Source of the DNA: Butyrivibrio sp.
GTDB taxonomy: Bacteria; Bacillota_A; Clostridia; Lachnospirales; Lachnospiraceae
Length of the DNA stretch: 7,106 nt
Direction of reading: 5' to 3'
NCBI GenBank assembly: GCA_017996845.1
Contig: JAGOGF010000127.1
Span: forward strand, 1 to 7,106
Shown: one piece after another, positions 1 through 5,857 of the stretch
How positions within the stretch are numbered: the first letter of the stretch is position 1
Layout of the letters: each line of letters begins with the position of its first letter
Program-made: the position numbers and the translations under genes
Notes under the pieces: generated by a model
Seen by the model: the letters and a program-made list of their open reading frames with translations, nothing else
What the model was told of the DNA's origin: nothing
Database searches by the model: none

Positions 1-756
1 GCCTGGTATACGCTTTCTGCGGCGACCTGTATATGTCATCCGTTTCTCCATATTCAACAACTCGGCCATCCTGCATATCAGTACATGATCACACATCTCA
101 TACACAACCCGGAGATCATGAGAAATAAACAGAATGGACAACCCCAGATGCTGATGAAGAGAATGAAGAAGTTCCATGATCTGCGCCTGAATTGTCACAT
201 CAAGTGCCGACACCGGTTCATCCGCAATAAGGAGCCTTGGCGACTGCATCAGCGCTGCGCCGATTGCAACACGCTGCCGTTGTCCGCCGGATAGCTGCGA
301 TGGATACCGTGAAAGAAGTTCCTTGGGAAGTTCAATCTGCTCCAGAACTTCTGTCAGTCTTTCCTGTTGTTCCCTCTCTGACCAGCTGCGGCTTCTGTCG
401 ACACGCAGTGGCTCCTTCAGCAGCCACTCCACCGTTCTGGCAGGATTGAGACTTCCGTACGGATCCTGAAATATCATCTGCGGATGCGGATATTTCTGAA
501 TAATGGTTCCCTGATAATCCTTACTGATCCCGACAATGGCTCTTGCAAGCGTTGATTTTCCGCAGCCGCTCTCTCCCACAAGGCCAAGTACTTCTCCGTC
601 ATGCAGTTCGAAGGAAATATCATAAAGCGCCTGCTTTTTGGAAGCTTTTTTCAGAAAATTTCTTTTTCTATTTTTATAGAAAACGTCAAGATGTGATACC
701 TGCAGTGCAGGACGTTGTCTTTCCATTTCATCTGCTGTTTTCTCAGAATATTCCAT
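1..756 (-). CDS. Peptide/nickel ABC transporter ATPase, OppF/DppF/NikE type; runs off the left edge, apparent frameshift near 76-79
   Basis: This is the second ATPase of the importer, a cytoplasmic ATP hydrolase that docks on the two permeases. The ATG at 756-754 follows AGGGA by 5 nt and lies 18 nt after the preceding ATPase stop. Translating the minus strand shows Walker A GESGCGKS (residues 61-68), Q-loop FQDP (96-99), signature LSGGQRQR (155-162), Walker B LLIADEP (175-181), D-loop SALD and switch H213. The stretch between Walker A and the Q-loop is about 20 residues shorter than in the neighbouring ATPase. After I227 the open frame turns into unrelated residues (CRMAELLN...) to the window edge. 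The conserved continuation MQDGRVVEYGETDD...AYTR reads perfectly in the frame beginning with the ATG at 76-74. One base seems to be missing between 76 and 79, so this is either a sequencing error or a damaged gene. The 3' end lies outside the window. The family call is very secure, but the integrity of the gene is not. Confidence 0.9.
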   Translation of the reverse strand, partial: MEYSEKTADEMERQRPALQVSHLDVFYKNRKRNFLKKASKKQALYDISFELHDGEVLGLVGESGCGKSTLARAIVGISKDYQGTIIQKYPHPQMIFQDPYGSLNPARTVEWLLKEPLRVDRSRSWSEREQQERLTEVLEQIELPKELLSRYPSQLSGGQRQRVAIGAALMQSPRLLIADEPVSALDVTIQAQIMELLHSLHQHLGLSILFISHDLRVVYEMCDHVLICRMAELLNMEKRMTYTGRRRKRIPG

Positions 757-774
757 GATTTTCCCTCTGACAGA

Positions 775-1629
775 TTATTCTGTCCTTCCATTTCTTCCCG
801 GTTCTTTGCTCTGCACACTGCGGCGCGGTACAGAAAGATCCACCCTGGGTATTGCTGCAATCAGCTTTCTCGTGTATTCCTGTCCCGGCTTCCTGAATAT
901 ATCCTCTGCTGTTCCGCTCTCAACTATTCGGCCATTCTGCATAACAATTATCTTTCTGCACAGCTGTCTGACAAGACTCAGATCATGCGAAATGAAAATG
1001 ATAGACGTTCTTTTTTCACGGTTGATCTTCCTGAGCAGTTCCACAATCTGCGCCTGCACGGTCACATCCAGTGCGGTGGTAGGCTCGTCTGCAATCAAAA
1101 TCTCCGGATCTGCAATCATTGCCGCCGCAATCATTACTCTCTGCCGCATACCGCCGGATAATTCATGCGGATACATCTCATATACCTTTACCGGTTCATG
1201 AAGCCCTACTGCTTCCAGCATGGAAACAGCCTTCTGTCTGCGTTCTGCTCTGGACATCTCAGGTACATGAATCCGTAGGCTCTCTTCCACCTGCCAGCCG
1301 ATCCGTTTTACGGGATTCAGCGAAGTCATCGGTTCCTGAAAAATAATGGCGATCCGGTTTCCCTGGTAACTACGCAGAATCTTTCTGTCACATGTCAGCA
1401 GATTCTGCCCATCATACATAATTTTTCCGCTTTTTTCCATATTGTGTCTGGAGAGAAGACCTGCAATCGCCAGTGCACTCATGCTCTTTCCTGAGCCTGA
1501 TTCGCCGACAATTCCCACGATCTCACCTTTTTCCAGTTCCAGATTAAAGTCATATACCACCGTTTCCGGTAGCTGATGATCATGAAATTCAATCTGCAGA
1601 TCCGACACTGCCAGTATCTTTTCGCTCAT
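775..1629 (-). CDS. Peptide/nickel ABC transporter ATPase, OppD/DppD/NikD type
   Basis: This is the first ATPase of the importer (284 aa), a cytoplasmic subunit that hydrolyses ATP to drive solute uptake. All motifs are present: Walker A GESGSGKS (42-49), Q-loop FQEP (97-100), signature LSGGMRQR (157-164), Walker B ILIADEP (177-183), D-loop TALD and switch H215. The C-terminal segment MQNGRIVESGTAEDIF...EYTR is followed by only about 28 further residues. OppD/DppD proteins of 320-340 aa usually carry a longer C-terminal oligopeptide-transporter extension. The compact length is closer to NikD-like or short clostridial versions. The ATG at 1629-1627 has AGGGA 5 nt upstream, and the gene starts 12 nt after the permease stop, which implies translational coupling within one operon. 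Whether the substrate is peptide, nickel or something else is undetermined. Confidence 0.93.
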   Translation of the reverse strand: MSEKILAVSDLQIEFHDHQLPETVVYDFNLELEKGEIVGIVGESGSGKSMSALAIAGLLSRHNMEKSGKIMYDGQNLLTCDRKILRSYQGNRIAIIFQEPMTSLNPVKRIGWQVEESLRIHVPEMSRAERRQKAVSMLEAVGLHEPVKVYEMYPHELSGGMRQRVMIAAAMIADPEILIADEPTTALDVTVQAQIVELLRKINREKRTSIIFISHDLSLVRQLCRKIIVMQNGRIVESGTAEDIFRKPGQEYTRKLIAAIPRVDLSVPRRSVQSKEPGRNGRTE

Positions 1630-1641
1630 AAAAATCCCTCT

Positions 1642-2472
1642 TTATCCCTGTACCTTTCTGACGCCTTCTCCTAGAAAGGAGAATCCCAGAACCATCATAA
1701 TGATAACCATTCCCGGGCCAAGTACATAAGCAGGTGCAGAGAACATATACTGCTGCGCATCAGAGAGCATTTTACCAAGACTTGCATACGGCGGCTGTGA
1801 GCCGATTCCCAGATAACTCAGTCCGGCTTCAGCAAGCACCGCATTATTAAAACCGATCAGTATGGAGGACAACAGCACCCCCCGTATATTTGGCATGATA
1901 TGCAGAAAAATAATCCGCAGGTCTGAAGCGCCCTGAATTCTTGCACTCTCCACATAATCCATATTACGACATCGCAGAAATTCACTTCGTACAATCCTTG
2001 CGAAACTTGGAATAAATGCGATTCCGAGTGCAAGCATCACTTCATATGTTCCCGTACTGAACAGACTGACAAATACCAGCGCCAGAAGAACACTCGGGAA
2101 CGCAAACAACGCATCAATGATCCGCATCATAATCTCATCAAAAATCCCGCCATAGAAACCGGTCAGCGCCCCAATAAGGGTCCCGACTCCTGCGCCCATT
2201 GCCACCGTACCGGTTGCAATAATCAGTGTCACACGGCTTCCATAGAGGACACGGCTGAACACATCTCTCCCCATATGATCCGTCCCCATGAGGTGCCTGA
2301 ATGAAATCCCCTGCAGCTTTGCCGATGCATCCATCTGTGCCGGATCATAGGGTGTAAAAAAGATTCCGATCAGCACCATCAGCAGAATAATTCCTGTCAT
2401 GACACAGCCGGCTGTCATATATGCATTATGGTATTTTCCCATAAACTTTTTTCGCTTTAAACGCTTCTTCAA
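1642..2472 (-). CDS. Peptide/nickel ABC transporter permease, OppC/DppC/NikC type
   Basis: This inner-membrane permease subunit (276 aa) should pair with the upstream OppB-like permease to form the translocation channel. A basic N-terminus (KKRLKRKK) leads into a first membrane segment at about residues 20-40. The conserved GTDHMGRDVFSR block follows at 63-74, then several hydrophobic segments (about 80-110, 118-140, 192-206 and 240-262). The cytoplasmic EAA coupling loop, DYVESARIQGASDL...IMPN, is at about 162-185; this is the site that contacts the ATPases. LGIGSQPPYASLG near residue 211 is also typical of the DppC/OppC family. The start is TTG (2472-2470): no in-frame ATG lies just upstream, and a strong GGAGGAG sits directly before it. 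Length and hydrophobic layout are normal for the family, with no sign of damage. The 68-nt gap to the previous gene is the widest inside the operon. Confidence 0.94.
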   Translation of the reverse strand: MKKRLKRKKFMGKYHNAYMTAGCVMTGIILLMVLIGIFFTPYDPAQMDASAKLQGISFRHLMGTDHMGRDVFSRVLYGSRVTLIIATGTVAMGAGVGTLIGALTGFYGGIFDEIMMRIIDALFAFPSVLLALVFVSLFSTGTYEVMLALGIAFIPSFARIVRSEFLRCRNMDYVESARIQGASDLRIIFLHIMPNIRGVLLSSILIGFNNAVLAEAGLSYLGIGSQPPYASLGKMLSDAQQYMFSAPAYVLGPGMVIIMMVLGFSFLGEGVRKVQG

Positions 2473-2475
2473 GTT

Positions 2476-2482
2476 CTCCTCC
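2476..2482 (-). promoter_or_regulatory. Ribosome binding site that fixes the TTG start of the oppC-like permease
   Basis: On the minus strand the sequence GGAGGAG is followed by AAC and then TTG. The GGAGG core is 5 nt from the start codon. This is the strongest Shine-Dalgarno match within the importer operon, and it justifies choosing TTG over the first downstream ATG (residue 11 of the protein). Confidence 0.8.
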
Positions 2483-2540
2483 GCACTGCAACCGCATCCT
2501 ATACCGCAGACATTTTGCCGCGCTTCTGCCTTTGCCGGAT

Positions 2541-3485
2541 TCAGTCGCCGATTCTGGGATCAATGATTCTGTAAATCATATCCACCAGAAAGTTAATCAG
2601 AATGACCAGCATGGCAATTCCCATGATAATCGCCTCTACAACAGGATAATCCCGGTTGCTGATGGAGGTCAGCAGGATTCTGCTGATTCCGGGAATTCCG
2701 AACACCTGCTCGATCACGATGCTGCCGGCTACCATATCCGCAAGTGCCATTCCCAGAAAGGTAATAACCGGAATCATCGCATTTTTGAGTACGTGCCGGT
2801 ACAGCACATCATTTATCGTATTGCCACGGCTGTATGCCGTCCTTGTGTAATCTTTAGCCGCTTCGTCCACCACAGATCCCCGCAGAAGTTTTGTTGCCAT
2901 AGCCGCTTTTGGAAGTGCTATCGCAATCGCAGGGAAAATCAGGTATGCAAGGAATCCGCCAATACTGACATCATATGCTACAAATCCCCCTGGTGTGAAC
3001 AGATGCAGGATCATTCCAAAAAAATAGGTAATCAGAATTCCGGAAAAAAATGGCGGAATCGCCATAATAATCTGATTGACTGTCATGATGATCCGGTCTG
3101 CCATTCCGTTTTCATGCCTGGCTGTATAAATACCAAGTGGAATGGAAATCAGAATCATGAAAACAAAAGACATCATTGCAAGCGAGAATGTAATCAAAAT
3201 CTTGGATCCCAGCATAGATGATACCGGTTGACTGTAAATATAGGAAGTCCCGAAATCTCCCTGCAAAAAAGAGGTAAACCATCTGAAATACTGCTGATAT
3301 AAGGGGTCATTCAGTCCCATCTGCTCCCGTAACGTTTCAACCTGCGCAGGCGTTGCCTGTGTCCCAAGAATACGCGTCGCAGGATCTCCGGGAATAATAT
3401 GAAAAGCGAGGAATACGCAGACTGAGACAACGACCAGTGTGAAGGCCATCATAAGAAGTTTCTTAAGTATATATCTCATCAGCAT
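2541..3485 (-). CDS. Peptide/nickel ABC transporter permease, OppB/DppB/NikB type
   Basis: This inner-membrane permease (314 aa) is the partner of the OppC-like subunit. The order of elements is characteristic. There is an N-terminal membrane helix (about 9-30) ending in HIIPGDPA, then the extracytoplasmic segment with the MGLNDPLYQQYFRW and GDFGTSY blocks (56-82). Four to five further helices follow, with the EAA loop DYTRTAYSRGNTINDV and NAMIP at about 212-239, and the C-terminus ends in YRIIDPRIGD. The length is typical. Two starts are possible: ATG at 3485-3483 gives MLMRY, and ATG at 3479-3477 gives MRYILKK. The GGGG element at 3492-3489 is 3 nt from the first and 9 nt from the second. 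The second is therefore better spaced and gives a more usual OppB N-terminus. The gene starts 35 nt after the binding-protein stop and is presumably cotranscribed with it. Confidence 0.94.
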   Translation of the reverse strand: MLMRYILKKLLMMAFTLVVVSVCVFLAFHIIPGDPATRILGTQATPAQVETLREQMGLNDPLYQQYFRWFTSFLQGDFGTSYIYSQPVSSMLGSKILITFSLAMMSFVFMILISIPLGIYTARHENGMADRIIMTVNQIIMAIPPFFSGILITYFFGMILHLFTPGGFVAYDVSIGGFLAYLIFPAIAIALPKAAMATKLLRGSVVDEAAKDYTRTAYSRGNTINDVLYRHVLKNAMIPVITFLGMALADMVAGSIVIEQVFGIPGISRILLTSISNRDYPVVEAIIMGIAMLVILINFLVDMIYRIIDPRIGD

Positions 3486-3520
3486 ATTCCCCGTTATATT
3501 TTTTTATATTGCTTTTTGGG

Positions 3521-5062
3521 TTACTTACCCGCGTTCGTATCCGCTAAACGGATCTTTGCAATATCCTGCGCATAGATCGGATAAAACACATAACCCGTAT
3601 ATTTTTTGTTCAGCGCAACAAATTCCGGCAGGTCCTGAATATAGACATTTGCGGCATCTGTAGACAGAATCTTTTCACATTCCTTAAAGTCCGCAGTCTT
3701 CTGCGTATCATCCGTTTCCGCTTCTGCCTTTGCATAGGCTGCATCGTACGCCGGATTGTTATAATTCGTAAAGTTGTTATCTGCAGTCGACACAAATCTG
3801 CTCAGCAAAGCGGGCGCATTGAGTGTTGCAGCATCCACCCCGATCACTGTTGCAGCATAATTTCTGTTCGTATATACATCTTCCAGCCAACTGTTCCATT
3901 CTACCTGCTGGATATTTGCGGTTATACCGATCTGCTTAAGCTGCTGGGCAAGTACCTGTGCCGTATCCACATGCTGTGTGTAATTGGAGGGAACGGTAAT
4001 GGTGAAAGTAAATCCATCCGGATAACCGGCTTCTTTCAGAAGCGCCTTCGCCTTATTCAGATCCTGACTGTAAGTGTTATTGAGTTCTGGTACAAAATAT
4101 TTCGAAAACGACGGATACATACTGCTTCCGAGAGTCGTTCCCTTGCCATCTGATACAAAATCCATGATGGATTTTCGGTCAATGGCATAACAGAGTGCCT
4201 GACGCACCTTTACATCATTAAACGGCTTTACTTTATTATTCAGGTAAAGTGCCTGTACCAGATTCATTTCACCTTCATACACCTTAAACTTGTCCGAAAG
4301 CTGGGAAGCCTGTGTACTGGTCACCCGGGCAAACATATCAATGGAACCGCCCTCCAGATCCATCACAATGGCATCCGCATTTGATTCCACCTTAAATGTC
4401 ACGTTTTCAATATGGGCGGCATTATCCGTGCTCCAGTAATCGGCAAATTTCTTCAGAACAACATTCTCCTGTGGAGAACGTGACACATACCTGTACGGAC
4501 CAGTCCCAATCGGATTGGTTGCAGGATCTGTATCATCCTTTGGAATAATTGCTGTTGTAAGATAACTTAGAAAATCGGTATCCCTTTTCTTCAATACAAT
4601 TGACACATGCGACTGATCCAGAATATTCACGCTGTCAATATTAGAAAAAGCCGCTACCAATGGGTCTCCTTTACTGGTATCGGCACATCGATCAATTGAA
4701 TACTTAATATCCTCCACCGTAACCGGATTTCCATTATGGAACTTAATTCCATCACGCAACGTAAACGTATACGTTTTGCCATCTTCTGAAATCGTGTACT
4801 TACTGGCTACAGCAGGGTTCAGATTACCATTTTCATCCGGTTTAACCAATCCTTCGAAAACATTAAACAGTACCTCTCTCGTTCCTGCCCCTTCTGCTTT
4901 ATGGGGGTCAAGACTATCAATATCCTGCGGTATTCCAATGGTAATTTTTGAAGAATCCTCTGCCTTATCGCCTGCGCATCCGCTCAGTGCAATAGTCAGT
5001 GTTGTTAACACGATCAGAAAAAGTGCAAGGTTCTTCCCTCGTCTGCTTCCTCTTTTCATCAT
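3521..5062 (-). CDS. Extracellular solute-binding lipoprotein, family 5 (peptide/nickel type)
   Basis: This is the receptor of the importer (513 aa), predicted to be tethered to the outer face of the membrane and to deliver solute to the two permeases. Basic residues (KRGSRRGK) precede a hydrophobic stretch (12-25) and the lipobox LSGC, so Cys29 is the expected lipidated N-terminus after cleavage. The mature part shows family-5 landmarks: IDSLDPHKAEG (48-58), LRDGIKFHNGNPVTVEDI (102-119), IGTGPYRYV (185-193), FNDVKVRQALCYAIDR (281-296), and YNNPAYDAAYAKA near 434. D410 in the IGVDAAT segment may match the aspartate that binds the peptide amino terminus in OppA/DppA, but that needs an alignment. 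The ATG at 5062 follows AAGGAAGG by 8 nt; an immediately adjacent ATG (5059) is an alternative. The gene is first in the operon and has its own promoter. The substrate is not identifiable from sequence. Confidence 0.93.
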   Translation of the reverse strand: MMKRGSRRGKNLALFLIVLTTLTIALSGCAGDKAEDSSKITIGIPQDIDSLDPHKAEGAGTREVLFNVFEGLVKPDENGNLNPAVASKYTISEDGKTYTFTLRDGIKFHNGNPVTVEDIKYSIDRCADTSKGDPLVAAFSNIDSVNILDQSHVSIVLKKRDTDFLSYLTTAIIPKDDTDPATNPIGTGPYRYVSRSPQENVVLKKFADYWSTDNAAHIENVTFKVESNADAIVMDLEGGSIDMFARVTSTQASQLSDKFKVYEGEMNLVQALYLNNKVKPFNDVKVRQALCYAIDRKSIMDFVSDGKGTTLGSSMYPSFSKYFVPELNNTYSQDLNKAKALLKEAGYPDGFTFTITVPSNYTQHVDTAQVLAQQLKQIGITANIQQVEWNSWLEDVYTNRNYAATVIGVDAATLNAPALLSRFVSTADNNFTNYNNPAYDAAYAKAEAETDDTQKTADFKECEKILSTDAANVYIQDLPEFVALNKKYTGYVFYPIYAQDIAKIRLADTNAGK

Positions 5063-5104
5063 GCCACAATCCTTCCTTCATATATAATATTTTGTTATAA
5101 AAAC

Positions 5105-5133
5105 ACTATAAGAGTTTGTTAAATAAATGTCAA
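5105..5133 (-). promoter_or_regulatory. Sigma-A type promoter of the ABC importer operon
   Basis: Read on the minus strand, a perfect -35 TTGACA (5133-5128) is separated by exactly 17 nt from a -10 TATAGT (5110-5105), which is one mismatch from consensus. Transcription should start near 5098, leaving a leader of about 35 nt before the binding-protein ATG at 5062. The -35 begins only 3 nt after the nrdR stop codon. This promoter would allow the importer to be expressed independently of nrdR. Confidence 0.85.
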
Positions 5134-5136
5134 GAA

Positions 5137-5649
5137 CTACTCTTTCTTTAGAAGCGGTGTACTTTTGTCTGTATTATCGCGGATCGTTCCATCTGCTTCC
5201 TTACTGATCACTTCTTTGAGTTCATCCATAAAGGTATTGATATCTTTAAATTCTCTGTAAACAGAGGCAAAACGAACATACGCTACCGGTTCAAGATCTT
5301 TCATTTTATCCATGACCAGTTCCCCGATCACACGGCTCGGTATTTCTTTCTGTTCTCTGTTAAAAATCTCCGTTTCCACTTCATCAACCAGATGCGTAAT
5401 CTGCTGCGCACTGACCGGTCTTTTATGACATGCTCTGAGTACACCTGCCTCAATCTTGGCACGATCATAGGGTTCACGATTATTATCTTTTTTAATGACA
5501 ATCAGCGGAATTGTCTCAACCTTTTCATACGTGGTAAACCTTTTTCCGCAGGAATCACAGACACGCCTGCGTCTGATTGATGTATTGTCATCAGCCGGTC
5601 TGGAATCAATTACTCTGGTATCATCTTTTCCGCAAAATGGGCACTTCAT
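5137..5649 (-). CDS. nrdR: Transcriptional repressor NrdR
   Basis: NrdR is a cytoplasmic, nucleotide-sensing, zinc-binding repressor. In the bacteria where it has been studied it shuts down ribonucleotide reductase operons when dATP is abundant. The protein (170 aa) opens with the zinc ribbon, with C3-x2-C6 and C31-x2-C34 as the four metal ligands, in the context MKCPFCGKDDTRVIDSR and RRRRVCDSCGKRFTTYE. The ATP-cone domain follows at about 49-139, including PLIVIKKDNNREPYDRAKIE, HKRPVS and AYVRFASVYREF. The C-terminal tail, from about residue 150, is hydrophilic and makes the protein somewhat longer than the common 150-155 aa. The start is firm: the ATG at 5649 has AGGAG 9 nt upstream and an in-frame TGA 21 nt before it. 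It lies downstream of ftsZ, behind a terminator, so a promoter of its own is expected in 5650-5765, but none is convincing. No NrdR-box-like palindrome was recognised upstream. Confidence 0.97.
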   Translation of the reverse strand: MKCPFCGKDDTRVIDSRPADDNTSIRRRRVCDSCGKRFTTYEKVETIPLIVIKKDNNREPYDRAKIEAGVLRACHKRPVSAQQITHLVDEVETEIFNREQKEIPSRVIGELVMDKMKDLEPVAYVRFASVYREFKDINTFMDELKEVISKEADGTIRDNTDKSTPLLKKE

Positions 5650-5765
5650 TTCTTTTATCTCCTTTTTTCACGATTCGACACTGGTCCACCTGCTTTTCTC
5701 AATAGTCTGACAACTTTAGATCATACTTAAATTGCCGGCTGAAACAGGTTCTCAATCGGATAACT

Positions 5766-5827
5766 ATAAAAAAGCATGTCAACTGACCGCTTTCTTAAAA
5801 ACGAAATAAATCAATCGACATGCTTTT
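5766..5827 (-). terminator. Rho-independent terminator downstream of ftsZ
   Basis: In the transcript an 11-nt arm AAAAGCAUGUC (5827-5817) pairs perfectly with GACAUGCUUUU (5780-5770), and the U-run continues to 5768 before AUAG. The stem extends inward by GAUUGA with UCAGUU (six pairs, two of them G-U). After two more G-U pairs and a small internal loop come UUUC/GAAA and an 8-nt loop, about 23 pairs in all. It begins 30 nt after the ftsZ stop and should separate ftsZ from nrdR. On the opposite strand only a four-T run follows, so plus-strand activity would be weak. Confidence 0.85.
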
Positions 5828-5857
5828 CGTTAACTACCGTCGGCAGCTTTCATTTAA

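Noticed and set aside
715..1201. Two overlapping 148-codon plus-strand open frames opposite the OppD-like ATPase
   Set aside because: They overlap each other in different frames and cover conserved ATPase sequence on the other strand. They are shadows of the real gene.
2473..2540. 68-nt gap between the two permease genes with three TGCGG repeats
   Set aside because: It has no terminator, promoter or credible small gene. The repeats are 5-6 nt long and can occur by chance.
2532..3221. 229-codon open frame on the plus strand opposite the oppB-like permease
   Set aside because: It is antisense to a clear membrane permease. Its composition (rich in H, N, C and Q) is what the opposite strand of hydrophobic codons yields, it resembles no family, and no ribosome binding site supports it.
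3520..3553. Small hairpins around the stop of the binding-protein gene (ATCCG/CGGAT at 3539-3553; GGGT/ACCC spanning the stop)
   Set aside because: Stems of 4-5 bp with no U-tract are too weak for a terminator. They could slow exonucleases, but the sequence does not establish it.
5720..5725. TATGAT on the minus strand as a -10 element for nrdR
   Set aside because: No acceptable -35 lies 16-18 nt upstream (CCTGTT or CTGTTT at best), and a TTGAGA further up is 24 nt away. A promoter is expected here, but this one is not supported well enough to annotate.
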